The notes under the pieces were generated by a model. The model was not told where the DNA came from, searched no databases, and saw nothing but the letters and a program-made list of their open reading frames with translations. The position numbers were made by a program, and so were the translations under genes. From Ensifer sp. Root278 (GTDB taxonomy: Bacteria > Pseudomonadota > Alphaproteobacteria > Rhizobiales > Rhizobiaceae): 64,000 nucleotides of DNA. Location: contig NZ_LMJJ01000008.1 in the NCBI RefSeq assembly GCF_001429285.1, forward strand, positions 76,770 through 140,769, read 5' to 3'. Shown piece after piece: positions 34,848 to 43,811 of this stretch (positions within the stretch are counted from its first letter, which is position 1; each line of letters opens with the position of its first letter).

Positions 34848-36328
34848 ACACCATCAAGGATTTGACACTTGGCCAACGTCCCGAGGGACGCACGCTTCTG
34901 ACGGCGCAATGGGTGCTCGGTCACCGGGACGGTTCGCACCGGCTGATCCCGAACGGTGAGGTCGTCATTGAAGGCGGCACGCTGCTCTATGTCGGGCCAC
35001 ACTTCGAAGGCGACGTAGCTCGGCGGATCGATCTCGGGGCCGCGATGATCAGCCCCGGCCTGATCGACCTCGATGCACTTTCGGATCTCGACACGACGAT
35101 CCTTTCGATCGACCATCAGCCCGGTTGGGCCAAGGGTCGCGTCTGGCCGCGCTCCTATATCGAGCGCGGGCCCTATGAGATGTACACGCAGGAGGAACTG
35201 GCGTTCCAGAAGCGCTTTGCCTTCGCTCAGCTTCTCCTGAACGGCATCACCACGGCAGCCCCGATCGCCTCGCTCTTCTACCGCGAGTGGGGCGAGACCG
35301 TCGCGGAGTTCGCCGCCGCTTCCGACGCGGCCGGCGATCTGGGTTTGCGCGTCTATCTGAGCCCGGCCTATCGCGCCGGCGGCATGATGGTGACGGCGCC
35401 GGGCCAGCTCGAAGCGATCTTCGACGAAGCAAGGGGCCTGAAGGGCCTCGAGGATGCCATCGGCTTCATCCGCGAGCACGAAGGGCGTCACGGTGGCCTG
35501 GTCAAGGGGCTGCTGGCTCCGGACCGGGTGGAAACCTGCACCGAGAAGCTTCTGATCCGCACTGCCGACGCGGCGCGCGACCTTGATTGTCCGATCCGCC
35601 TGCATGCGGCGCAGGGCACCATGGAAGTCGATACCGTTCGCCGCTTGCACGACAAGACGGCGCCGGAGTGGTTGGCAAGCTTCGGCTTCCTCAGCGACCG
35701 GCTGATTGCGCCGCATGCTACTCAGGCGACCGATAACGATCTGCGTCTTTATGCCGAAAACGGCGTCAGCATCGTCCATTGCCCGCTGGTTTCGGCTCGC
35801 GGCGGCAGCACGCTGAATTCGTTCCGCTCCGTCAAGGCCCGCGGCGTCAACATCGCCATGGGCACCGACACGACACCGCCGGACATGCTGATGAACCTTC
35901 TGGTCGGCCTGATCACCTGCCGCGTGGTCGAAAACGATCCGGGCGCCGTCAGCTGTGCCGATCTCTTCGACGCCGCGACACTTGGCGGCGCCAAGGCCCT
36001 CGGCCGGTCGGATCTCGGCCGCCTGGAAGCGGGTGCTCGGGCCGACATCGCGGTCTTCGATCTCATGGACCACCACATGGCACCGGCGGTCGATCCGATC
36101 ACCACGCTGGTGGTCGGCGGTTCGGGACGCGTCACCAAGGCGGTCTTCGTCGATGGCCGTCTGTCGATGCGTGACGGCGAAGTGGCAGGCTTCGATATGA
36201 ACGAGGCGCGCGCAAAGGCGCAGGCGCAGTTCGATGGTCTGATCGCCAAATATCCCGAAAGAAGCTGGGGTCACCCGCCGGTCAGCGAGATCTTCCCGCC
36301 GAGCTACCCTCTGGAGGTGCCGCGATGA
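34844..36328 (+). CDS. Amidohydrolase-family protein with an altered metal-binding motif
   Basis: The product is 494 residues, resembling the chlorohydrolase/guanine-deaminase branch (C-terminal ARADIAVFDLMDHH, then SGRVTKAVFVDGR). The central His (IRLHAAQGTMEVD), the next His (APHATQATDND) and the catalytic Asp (MGTDTTPPDML) are present. The usual PGLIDxHxH start of the site reads PGLIDLDALSDLD, so both His of the HxH pair are replaced (Asp and Leu). It might bind one metal only, use Asp as a ligand, or act on a different bond. Its tight operon place beside an intact amidohydrolase suggests two successive hydrolytic steps. Confidence 0.8.
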   Translation: MNTIKDLTLGQRPEGRTLLTAQWVLGHRDGSHRLIPNGEVVIEGGTLLYVGPHFEGDVARRIDLGAAMISPGLIDLDALSDLDTTILSIDHQPGWAKGRVWPRSYIERGPYEMYTQEELAFQKRFAFAQLLLNGITTAAPIASLFYREWGETVAEFAAASDAAGDLGLRVYLSPAYRAGGMMVTAPGQLEAIFDEARGLKGLEDAIGFIREHEGRHGGLVKGLLAPDRVETCTEKLLIRTADAARDLDCPIRLHAAQGTMEVDTVRRLHDKTAPEWLASFGFLSDRLIAPHATQATDNDLRLYAENGVSIVHCPLVSARGGSTLNSFRSVKARGVNIAMGTDTTPPDMLMNLLVGLITCRVVENDPGAVSCADLFDAATLGGAKALGRSDLGRLEAGARADIAVFDLMDHHMAPAVDPITTLVVGGSGRVTKAVFVDGRLSMRDGEVAGFDMNEARAKAQAQFDGLIAKYPERSWGHPPVSEIFPPSYPLEVPR

Positions 36329-37311
36329 CGGAAACTGCTTCATCGGCCGTGCTTGACGTTCGCGGCCTCTGCGTCGAATTCCCCGGGCGCCATGGCACGG
36401 TTTCGGCACTCTCAGACGTTTCGCTCAGCATTCGCCCGGGCGAGATCCTCGGCGTCGTCGGCGAATCCGGCGCCGGCAAGTCGATGACCGGCCTTGCGGT
36501 CCAGGGACTGCTGGAGCCGCCCGGCCGTATCTCCGGCGGAGAGGTCTGGCTCGCCGGCCGCCGCATCGACCAGCTCGGCGACAAGGAGATGCAGAACGTG
36601 CGTGGCCGCCAGATCGGCGCGATCTTCCAGGATCCGCTGACCTCGCTCAACCCGCTCTTCACCATCGGCGCGCAGCTCGTCGAAACAATCCGCCTCCATC
36701 TGAAGCTCTCCAAGGCCGACGCCAAGGCGCGCGCCATCCAGCTTCTGAAGGAGGTCGGCATTCCGGCGCCTGAAGCGCGCTACGACCACTATCCGCATCA
36801 GTTCTCGGGCGGCATGCGCCAGCGCGTCGTCATTGCGCTCGCGCTCGCCGCCGAGCCGAAGCTGATCATTGCAGACGAGCCTACGACGGCACTCGACGTC
36901 TCGATCCAGGCGCAGATCACCTCGCTGCTCCGCCGTCTTTGCGACGATCATGGAACCGCGGTCATGCTGGTCACCCACGACATGGGCGTCATCGCAGAGA
37001 CCGCCGACCGTGTCGCGGTCATGTATGCCGGACGGCTGGTTGAGATCGGTCCGGTCGGCGACGTGCTGAAGAATGCGCGTCATCCCTATACCCGCGGTCT
37101 GATGGGCTCGATCCCGGCACTCGGCCGTCGCGTCGAGCGCCTGAACCAGATCGACGGTTCGATGCCGCGGCTGAACGCAATCCCGACCGGCTGCGCCTTC
37201 AACCCGCGTTGCCCTGAGGCGGGGCCGCGCTGCCGCAAGGATCGTCCCGAGCCGGCCCCGTTCGGCAGCGGCGTTGCTGCTTGCTGGCTCAATGCAGGAG
37301 GAGTTCTATGA
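36325..37311 (+). CDS. Dpp/Opp-type ABC transporter ATP-binding protein (DppD-like)
   Basis: The product is 328 residues. Walker A is GESGAGKSM, signature [20 protein letters not shown], Walker [15 protein letters not shown]. The C-terminal oligopeptide-transporter extension carries [15 protein letters not shown], a cysteine cluster found in DppD/DppF that may hold an iron-sulfur centre. It overlaps both neighbours by four bases. Confidence 0.94.
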   Translation: MTETASSAVLDVRGLCVEFPGRHGTVSALSDVSLSIRPGEILGVVGESGAGKSMTGLAVQGLLEPPGRISGGEVWLAGRRIDQLGDKEMQNVRGRQIGAIFQDPLTSLNPLFTIGAQLVETIRLHLKLSKADAKARAIQLLKEVGIPAPEARYDHYPHQFSGGMRQRVVIALALAAEPKLIIADEPTTALDVSIQAQITSLLRRLCDDHGTAVMLVTHDMGVIAETADRVAVMYAGRLVEIGPVGDVLKNARHPYTRGLMGSIPALGRRVERLNQIDGSMPRLNAIPTGCAFNPRCPEAGPRCRKDRPEPAPFGSGVAACWLNAGGVL

Positions 37312-38288
37312 GTGATGCCCTGACGGTCAACGACCTGACCTGCAATTTCGATGTTTCCGCGCCCTGGCTCAACCGGGTGATCGAGCGCAAGCCGCAGCAG
37401 TTCGTGCGGGCGGTGGACGACATCAGTTTCAGGGTGCCGATGGGCGGCTGCCTCAGCCTCGTCGGCGAATCCGGCTGCGGCAAGTCGACGGTCGCGCGGC
37501 TCGTCACCGGTCTCTACCGGGCGAGCGAAGGCGAGGTACGGTTTGCGCCCGGCAAGAACGGGCAACCGCTTTCGGCGCAGATGATCTTCCAGGATCCCTA
37601 TGCCAGCCTCAATCCGCGCTGGCGCGTGCGCAACATCATCGCCGAGCCGCTGCGCGAGCTGAAGCTTCGCAATTCGGAAGCGGAGATCATGGAGCGTGTC
37701 GGCGAACTGCTGACGATCGTCGGCCTCGCGCCTTCGGACGGAACCAAGTTTCCGCATGAATTCTCCGGCGGCCAGCGCCAACGCATATCGATCGCACGGG
37801 CGCTTGCCGGCGAGCCGGAGTTCCTCGTTTGCGACGAGCCGACCTCGGCCCTTGACGTGTCGGTCCAGGCCCAGATCCTGAACCTCATGCGCAAACTGCA
37901 GGACGAGATGGGGCTGACCTATCTCTTCATCAGCCACGACATGAGCGTGGTGCGCCACATGTCGGACCGTATCGCGGTGATGTATCTCGGGCGCATCGTC
38001 GAAGAGGCGGACACCGAAACGCTCTTCGCCAATCCACGGCATCCCTACACGCAACTGCTGCTTGAGACGATCCCGGACATTACCCATCCGAAGCGTGGGC
38101 GCAGTATCGCTGCCAGCGAGGTGCCGAGCCCGCTCAATCCGCCGTCCGGCTGCACGTTCCATCCACGCTGCCCCTTTGCGGACCAGCGCTGCAAGAGCGA
38201 ACGGCCGGAAATGCGCAACTTCGCCGACGGTTCGCGTGCCGCCTGCCACCGCATCGAAGAGACGGCGAAGGCGATCCACGCGGCCTGA
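37308..38288 (+). CDS. Dpp/Opp-type ABC transporter ATP-binding protein (DppF-like)
   Basis: The product is 326 residues. Walker A GESGCGKST, signature FSGGQRQRISIARALAGEPE, Walker B FLVCDEPTSALDVS, H-loop FISHDMSVV; C-terminal GCTFHPRCPFADQRC. The ATG at 37308 overlaps the DppD stop. Last gene of the operon; a strong terminator follows at 38313. Confidence 0.94.
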   Translation: MSDALTVNDLTCNFDVSAPWLNRVIERKPQQFVRAVDDISFRVPMGGCLSLVGESGCGKSTVARLVTGLYRASEGEVRFAPGKNGQPLSAQMIFQDPYASLNPRWRVRNIIAEPLRELKLRNSEAEIMERVGELLTIVGLAPSDGTKFPHEFSGGQRQRISIARALAGEPEFLVCDEPTSALDVSVQAQILNLMRKLQDEMGLTYLFISHDMSVVRHMSDRIAVMYLGRIVEEADTETLFANPRHPYTQLLLETIPDITHPKRGRSIAASEVPSPLNPPSGCTFHPRCPFADQRCKSERPEMRNFADGSRAACHRIEETAKAIHAA

Positions 38289-38312
38289 CACATCGAGTTC
38301 CCTGAAGCCTTG

Positions 38313-38348
38313 GGCTCCGTGTCGTGTCAGTCGCGGAGCCTCTTTTTT
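38313..38348 (+). terminator. Rho-independent terminator of the transporter/amidohydrolase operon
   Basis: GGCTCCG (38313-38319) and CGGAGCC (38334-38340) form a perfect stem with a 14-base loop, followed by TCTTTTTT. It lies 24 bases after the dppF-like stop codon. Confidence 0.85.
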
Positions 38349-38561
38349 CGGCCGATGTTCAGGCGACCCGAATTGCGGACGACCGTGTTTCGTATCCCTG
38401 TCGTCAGGCGAATGCTACGGTGCTAACCGGAATTCAACGAAATAGACCGATGACCATTTCCGGGCTTCGACACTCACGTTAGGGTAGGGGCCGAAAGCCG
38501 GGCTGCACTCCGCTTGGGGGGCTCGGTTGGGATCGAATGCGTTGATTTGAAGAGTTGGCTT

Positions 38562-39212
38562 ATGAACACGACCTCCGACACCGATTTCCCCATCCTCAAT
38601 GCCGTTGAAGCCCGCATTCTCGGCTGCCTGATCGAGAAGAAGGAAACGACGCCCGACGTCTACCCGCTGACGCTCAATTCGGCGCATGCAGCCGCCAACC
38701 AGAAGACGGCCCGCGATCCCGTCATGGCGGTCGAACAGGTTGACGTCCACCGCGCGCTCTCGTCGCTGGCGCAGAAGGGGTTGGTCCGCCAGGCGTTTGC
38801 GTCCAGGGTCGAGCGCTACGAGCACCTGGTAGCCAACCGCTTCTCGCTGACCTCGCCGCAGATCGTCATGCTGGGTCTTCTGCTTCTTCGCGGTCCGCAG
38901 ACCGCTTACGAGCTCTGGGCACGCAGCGAGCGCATGGCGCGGTTCTCCTCGATCGAGGAGCTGAAGGACAATCTCGATCTGATGATGGGCCGCCGGCCGC
39001 CACTGATCGTTCAATTGAACCGAGGCGCCGGTCAGCGCGAGGACCGCTTCGCGCATCTGCTGTGCGGTGAAGTCGAGCAGCCGGCTGCCGAGAGGGCTGT
39101 GGTGTCTTCGGCTCCGAGTGGCTCGGCGCTATCCGCCCTCGAAGAACGACTGGAAGCGCTCGAGCAGAAGGTGGCGACGCTGCAGGAGCAGCTTGACGCC
39201 TTGATGCGCTGA
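38562..39212 (+). CDS. YceH/DUF480 family protein
   Basis: The product is 216 residues with two winged-helix domains in tandem (VEARILGCLIEKKETTPDVYPLTLNSAHAAANQKTARDPVM, and VMLGLLLLRGPQTAYELWARSERM). This is the conserved UPF0502 family, and its C-terminus ends in a coiled coil (ALEERLEALEQKVATLQEQLD). Its role is not established. It lies after the terminator of the transporter operon, so it is a separate unit. ATG 38562 is chosen because the family begins there. Confidence 0.88.
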   Translation: MNTTSDTDFPILNAVEARILGCLIEKKETTPDVYPLTLNSAHAAANQKTARDPVMAVEQVDVHRALSSLAQKGLVRQAFASRVERYEHLVANRFSLTSPQIVMLGLLLLRGPQTAYELWARSERMARFSSIEELKDNLDLMMGRRPPLIVQLNRGAGQREDRFAHLLCGEVEQPAAERAVVSSAPSGSALSALEERLEALEQKVATLQEQLDALMR

Positions 39213-39283
39213 TCTAGCCAATCGGCACCAGCGCGAGCGCTACCGGACGGGGTGCCGCCCGGTGGCCCGTAAAGGCTTAAGAT
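39213..39283. other. Convergent intergenic spacer
   Basis: This 71-base spacer lies between YceH and the racemase-like gene. GGCACC near its start and GGTGCC near its middle can pair around an internal AGCGCGAGCGCT hairpin, giving a possible bidirectional end structure without T runs. Confidence 0.35.
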
Positions 39284-40018
39284 TTAGCCGGCGACGTCAG
39301 CCAGCCTGCAGGCCGGGTTTTCCTTGGCACGGGGATAGTCATAGGCGCCGACCTTTGAGGTGGCATAGCCGCCGCCGACCAGCGCTTCGGCTAGCTTCAC
39401 CGCAGCGGTCACGCCGTCGATGACAGGCATGCCGGTGCGCGCCTTCAGGCGGTCGCAGAGCTCTGACATGCCAGCGCAGCCGAGAATGATTGCTTCAGCA
39501 CCATCTTCCTGCCGCGCCTTGAGGATCTCCTGCACCAGCATCTCCTCGGTATGGGCGAGGTCCTCTTCCAGCGCCAGCACCGGCATGTCCACCGAACGGA
39601 CCTTGCGGCAGCGATGACCGGCACCATAGGCGTCAGCCAGATCCTCGATGATCGGCACGGAACGGGGCAGGGTGGTGATGATCGTAAAGCGGGTCGCGAT
39701 GTTCATCGCCACTTGCACGGCCGCCTGACAGATGCCGATCACCGGACCACGTGCGATCTCACGCGCAGCACCAAGGCCCGGGTCATCGAAGCAGGCGATG
39801 ACATAGGCGTCGACGCCGCGCATCTCGCCCTTACGAATCTCTGCGAGCATCGCCGGTACGGCCATGGCTTCGTCGGCATGCCCTTCAATGCTGGCCGGGC
39901 TTGACGTAGGGTTAATGGACTCCAGTAAGGTATGAGGTGCTGCGACGCGCTCCGCACTGCGATGCGCCTGTTCGGTCATGGAGCGAGTGGAATTCGGGTT
40001 GATGAGCAGGAGACGCAT
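39284..40018 (-). CDS. Asp/Glu/hydantoin racemase family protein
   Basis: The product is 244 residues. The two catalytic cysteines of the family are present: YVIACFDDPGLGAARE (about residue 75) and AIILGCAGMSELCDRL (about residue 180), with the typical opening LLLINPNSTRSMTEQ. Members racemise hydantoins, allantoin or aspartate. Next to a ureidoglycine-aminohydrolase-like gene and two amidohydrolases, an allantoin or hydantoin substrate is the natural inference. It is divergent from the GntR gene, with a large palindrome between them. Confidence 0.88.
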   Translation of the reverse strand: MRLLLINPNSTRSMTEQAHRSAERVAAPHTLLESINPTSSPASIEGHADEAMAVPAMLAEIRKGEMRGVDAYVIACFDDPGLGAAREIARGPVIGICQAAVQVAMNIATRFTIITTLPRSVPIIEDLADAYGAGHRCRKVRSVDMPVLALEEDLAHTEEMLVQEILKARQEDGAEAIILGCAGMSELCDRLKARTGMPVIDGVTAAVKLAEALVGGGYATSKVGAYDYPRAKENPACRLADVAG

Positions 40019-40221
40019 GGATCAGCTCGTTTTCCGGAGGACGGTTGCGAAGGGGACGTCGGCCGTGGTGTCCAGAGTGCGCATCACGCCCCTCTCCTGG
40101 TCCGGCAGTTCAGTGAAATTAAGGTCCATCGGGGCTCTCAAGTGGCATCGCGCCCCGGCTTCGGGCCGGTCGCGCGGTCGTGTTTAAGCAGTTGCCATTG
40201 CACATCAAGTTGCGGTACACA

Positions 40222-40249
40222 ATATTGTCTACAATTTTGTAGTCAATAT
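40222..40249. promoter_or_regulatory. GntR operator (28-bp near-perfect palindrome)
   Basis: Thirteen-base arms with one mismatch surround TT. The inner half site is ATTGTCTACAA (40224-40234), opposed by TTGTAGTCAAT (40237-40247). It lies 72 bases before the GntR start and about 200 bases before the divergent racemase start. The half site recurs with one change at 29982. Apart from this, 40019-40320 shows nothing else clear. Confidence 0.75.
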
Positions 40250-40320
40250 CTAACTGCAGCTGATGGAATTGACTTTGAGCGCCGCACGGCGAGAGTAAGC
40301 GAACGGCTAAGGGAGATTTC

Positions 40321-41007
40321 ATGTACAACGCGGACGAAGCCGCCGGTGCTCCGACGGCGATCATTTGCGAGAAGATCTGGCTTGCGATTGCAGAGCGGCG
40401 GCTACGCCCGGGAACGCGCTTGAAAGAAGAGCAACTTGCCGAAATATTCTCCGTCAGCAGGGCGCGCATCCGACAGGCACTGACCGCGCTGGAGCGCGAC
40501 GGCCTGGTGACGATCATGCCGAACCGCGGCGCCTTCGTTTCCGAGCCCTCCGTCGATGAGGCGCGCGATGTCTTCGTTGCCCGCCGGGCCATCGAGCAGC
40601 GCGTCGTCGAGCGCTTGTGTGAACGCGCCAACTCCAAGGATATCGTCCGGTTGCGAGGCCATATCGAGGAAGAGCGCATTGCCGGCCGATCCGGCAATCT
40701 CTCTGATATCGTTCGGCTTTCGGGCGGTTTTCACCTTTTGCTCGCGGAACTCTCGGGCTCGGCCTTTCTCTTCGGCATTCTGCGCGACCTGGTCTCCCGT
40801 ACATCCTTGATCACCGCGATGTACCGTTCGAACCACCTTCACAATTGCGGGCCGGACGAACATCTGGCCGTAGTCGAACACATCGCAGCGCGCGATGTCG
40901 CGAGCGCGATCAAGGAAATGGCCGAACACCTGAACCATGTGGAAGCGGAACTGGATCTGGACGAGGAGAAGGATCAGCCCCGCGATCTTCGCACCGCCTT
41001 GCTTTGA
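40321..41007 (+). CDS. GntR-family regulator, FadR/FCD subfamily
   Basis: The product is 228 residues. The winged helix is IWLAIAERRLRPGTRLKEEQLAEIFSVSRARIRQALTALERDGLVTIMPNRGAFVSEPS (about 18-77), followed by an all-helical FCD effector domain with metal-binding histidines (FHLLLAELSG and HLAVVEHI, then a HLNHVE near the end). The subfamily senses carboxylic acids or related small molecules. The palindrome at 40222 fits autoregulation, and the shared half site upstream of 30097 suggests it controls the transporter operon too. Ribosome binding site AGGGAGA. Confidence 0.9.
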   Translation: MYNADEAAGAPTAIICEKIWLAIAERRLRPGTRLKEEQLAEIFSVSRARIRQALTALERDGLVTIMPNRGAFVSEPSVDEARDVFVARRAIEQRVVERLCERANSKDIVRLRGHIEEERIAGRSGNLSDIVRLSGGFHLLLAELSGSAFLFGILRDLVSRTSLITAMYRSNHLHNCGPDEHLAVVEHIAARDVASAIKEMAEHLNHVEAELDLDEEKDQPRDLRTALL

Positions 41008-41074
41008 CGCTCAAACGAACCAATTGCACCGCTGATAAGAGGAGGCGGTGCCTGCCAGCAGACTGAAGGAAGAT

Positions 41075-41902
41075 ATGACCAACCGTAGTTACTATGCGCC
41101 GCATGGCGGCAACCCGCCGCAAACCCAACTCCTTTCGGATCGCGCGGTCTTCACCGAAGCCTATGCCGTTATTCCGAAGGGGACGATGATGGATATCGTC
41201 ACCAGCTATCTGCCGTTCTGGGATAAAACCCGGCTGTGGATATTGTCCCGTCCGCTCTCCGGTTTTGCTGAAACATTTTCACAATATATCATGGAAATCG
41301 CTCCGGGCGGTGGCAGCGACAAGCCCGAACTGGACGAGGGAGCCGAGGGCGCGATCTTCGTCGTCGAAGGCGAACTGACCGTTACGCTCGACGGCAAGGC
41401 GCACAAGATGCAGCCGGGCGGCTTCGCCTTCATTCCACCGGCCAGCAACTGGAGCGTTCGCAATGGAAGCGAAGCGCCGGTTCGCTTCCATTGGGTGCGC
41501 AAGGCCTATGAGTATGTCGATGGCTTGCCTGTGCCGGAAGCCATCTTCACCAATGAAGCCGAAATCACCCCGTCGCCGATGCCTGGCACCGACGGCAAGT
41601 GGGCGACGACGCGCTTCGTCGATCCGGCGGACCTGCGCCACGACATGCACATGACAATCGTCACGTTCGAGCCCGGCGCGATCATTCCCTTCGCCGAGAC
41701 ACACGTCATGGAGCATGGCCTTTACGTGCTCGAAGGCAAGGCGGTCTACCGGCTCAATCAGGATTGGGTCGAGGTCGAGGCCGGCGACTACATGTGGCTT
41801 CGCGCCTTCTGCCCGCAGGCCTGCTACGCCGGTGGTCCGGGCAAGTTCCGCTATCTGCTCTACAAGGACGTGAACCGCCATATGAAGCTGCGGGCGCGCT
41901 AA
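41075..41902 (+). CDS. (S)-ureidoglycine aminohydrolase-like bicupin
   Basis: The product is 275 residues with two cupin domains (about 60-130 and 190-265). The metal site of the second cupin reads FAETHVMEHGLYVLEGKAVYRLN plus the late Gln in AFCPQACYAGG, matching the E/H/H/Q manganese set of the family (E. coli YlbA/AllE). Also seen: TPSPMPGTDGKWATTRFVDP and LLYKDVNRHMKL. The family releases ammonia from (S)-ureidoglycine in allantoin breakdown. No allantoinase or allantoate amidohydrolase typical of the path was recognised nearby, so a related ureide is possible. The ATG at 41075 has AAGGAAG before it; a GTG at 41048 is less likely. Confidence 0.88.
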   Translation: MTNRSYYAPHGGNPPQTQLLSDRAVFTEAYAVIPKGTMMDIVTSYLPFWDKTRLWILSRPLSGFAETFSQYIMEIAPGGGSDKPELDEGAEGAIFVVEGELTVTLDGKAHKMQPGGFAFIPPASNWSVRNGSEAPVRFHWVRKAYEYVDGLPVPEAIFTNEAEITPSPMPGTDGKWATTRFVDPADLRHDMHMTIVTFEPGAIIPFAETHVMEHGLYVLEGKAVYRLNQDWVEVEAGDYMWLRAFCPQACYAGGPGKFRYLLYKDVNRHMKLRAR

Positions 41903-41924
41903 GGAAACTTACGCTAGGTAAGGC

Positions 41925-41962
41925 AAAACCGCGCATTCGACGAATGCGCGGTTTTCTATTTT
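41925..41962 (+). terminator. Strong terminator after the bicupin gene
   Basis: AAAACCGCGCATTCG (41925-41939) and CGAATGCGCGGTTTT (41941-41955) are perfectly complementary, followed by CTATTTT. The A run on the left arm lets it work in both directions, so it may also end the convergent ABC gene. Confidence 0.85.
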
Positions 41963-42002
41963 CCTCAATGCGTTACTGGCGCTTCCGAATGGCTCGCTTG
42001 CT

Positions 42003-43811
42003 TCAATCCACCAATTGCGGATCGGCGGGCTGAAGGCTCCTTGGCTGCAGTCGCCGCAGCGTATTGCCTGCCGGGTTCTTGTCGAGGTGCAGCACGCGGG
42101 TGAAGAAGTCATTGCCGCGTTCGGTGCGTCCGATATTGACGATCGCGACACCTTGGAGTTCTTCGTCCATGAATTTCAGAACGCGCTGGTAGGCGTCGTC
42201 CTCAAGCGTGTCGAGCGCCTCGTCTATGATCAGCCACCGCGGCTTGTGCAAGCTGAGCCGGGCAATCGCCAAAAGGCGCTGTTCCGCTTCGCTGAGGTTC
42301 ATCTGCTTTCGCGCATCCTGGTCAAGCCGGCCGCTGAGGCGACCAAGCCCGACCTTGGAGAGCACCGATGCAAGTTCACCCTTGCTGTAGCTATCGGCTG
42401 GACCTGGATAGGCGAGAACTTCGCCCAGGGTCCCGGGCGGGAAGTAAGGTGACTTCGGAACGAAGGCGAGGCCATCATCGACCGGCAGTGCAATGCGGCC
42501 GTGACCCCAGGGCCAAAGGCCAGCGATCGCCCGGAAGAACGGCGCCTTCTCCACCTCGGGCGCACCGGTGACAAGCACCCGTTCGCCCGGATCGATTGTC
42601 ACGCTCTGCTCCCGCAGCGTGATGCAGCCCGTCGGCGAGACGATTTCGATATTGTCGAAACTCATCTGCGACGTTTCCGACGTCTTGAAGTCGATACGTT
42701 TGTCGCCCTCGTGCCTTTCGTCGGTCATCAGCAATGCGGAACGGAAGGCGGCAACGCGTAGCAGCGTGGCACGCCAGTCGGCGATCGCGCCGATGTTGTC
42801 GACGAACCAGCGCAACGACGCATGCACCTGGTTGAAGGCACCGACCGCCATCATCAGCCCGCCGAAGCTCAGGTCGCCGGCAAAGTAAACCGGCGCCGCA
42901 ATGACGATCGGGGCAACGACCGTGATCCAACCATAACTGCCCGTCACCCAGGTCAGGCGTGTCACCGCGCGCAACAGGCCGTAGCTGATCTCGAGCACCG
43001 AGGCGAGATCGCGCTGCAAGCGCTTCTTTTCATTGGCCTCGCCTGAAGATAGAGACACCGCCTCGATATGCTCGTTAACGCGCATCAGCGAGAAGCGCAG
43101 CGCCGCCTCACGGGCATAGTGTTCACCGTTCAGCGCCACCAGCGGACGGCCGACCAGCCAGCTTAGCCACGAGGCCGTGCCTGCATAGAGAATGGCGGCC
43201 CAGACCATATAGCCGGGAATGGCGAAGGCGTAGCCAGACACATGAAAGACGAAGCCGTCGGACAGCGACCACAACACGCCGATGAAGCTCACCAGCAAAA
43301 TACCCGATTGGAAAAGCCCGATTGAAAGCCCGGCTGACAGATCGGTCAGGTGGCGTGCATCCTCATGGATGCGTTGATCCGGGTTGATGCCGATTGCGCC
43401 GGCGTTCGCCAGACGAAACGCGCGCGAGGGGCGCATCCATTCGGTTATGAGATCTTCCGTCAGGCCCTCGCGCAGGCGCAGCTTGATGACCTGTCCGAGC
43501 CAGGTTTGCAGGACGTTGAGGACGAGAAGCACGCCAGCGATCTGGGCGAAGACGACCAACTGATGAAGAAAGGCGGGCAGGTCGCGTCGCTCGAGCGTGT
43601 CGTAGAACGGTTTGTACCATCGATTGAGGATGATCTGGCCGAAGGCTGTCACAACGATGACAACGACGATGGTTATGCTGAGCCAAATGATCTTGTTGCG
43701 TAGCGGCGAGGCCATGAAAGCCCGATGCATCATCCGCAATTGATCACCGAGGGATTGTTCGTCGCTGGGCTCTATCCGGCCGCTATTCTTGACGTTCGTC
43801 CGGTTCGACAT
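42003..43811 (-). CDS. SbmA/BacA-like ABC protein with degenerate nucleotide-binding domain (YddA/BclA type)
   Basis: The product is 602 residues. The membrane half has about six helices (KIIWLSITIVVVIVVTAFGQIILNRWYKPFYDTLERRDLPAF, GLTEDLITEWMRPSRAF, and a PDQRIHEDARHLTDLSAGL motif) as in SbmA/BacA-type peptide transporters. The C-terminal ATPase domain is atypical: the P-loop reads TGAPEVEKAPFFRAIAGLW (about 411-430, glycines of GxGKS replaced), and the signature reads LSEAEQRLLAIARL. WLIIDEALDTLE (Walker B) keeps Asp and Glu. Rhizobial relatives with working ATPase domains (BclA) help survive legume antimicrobial peptides. This copy may bind ATP poorly. Confidence 0.85.
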   Translation of the reverse strand: MSNRTNVKNSGRIEPSDEQSLGDQLRMMHRAFMASPLRNKIIWLSITIVVVIVVTAFGQIILNRWYKPFYDTLERRDLPAFLHQLVVFAQIAGVLLVLNVLQTWLGQVIKLRLREGLTEDLITEWMRPSRAFRLANAGAIGINPDQRIHEDARHLTDLSAGLSIGLFQSGILLVSFIGVLWSLSDGFVFHVSGYAFAIPGYMVWAAILYAGTASWLSWLVGRPLVALNGEHYAREAALRFSLMRVNEHIEAVSLSSGEANEKKRLQRDLASVLEISYGLLRAVTRLTWVTGSYGWITVVAPIVIAAPVYFAGDLSFGGLMMAVGAFNQVHASLRWFVDNIGAIADWRATLLRVAAFRSALLMTDERHEGDKRIDFKTSETSQMSFDNIEIVSPTGCITLREQSVTIDPGERVLVTGAPEVEKAPFFRAIAGLWPWGHGRIALPVDDGLAFVPKSPYFPPGTLGEVLAYPGPADSYSKGELASVLSKVGLGRLSGRLDQDARKQMNLSEAEQRLLAIARLSLHKPRWLIIDEALDTLEDDAYQRVLKFMDEELQGVAIVNIGRTERGNDFFTRVLHLDKNPAGNTLRRLQPRSLQPADPQLVD

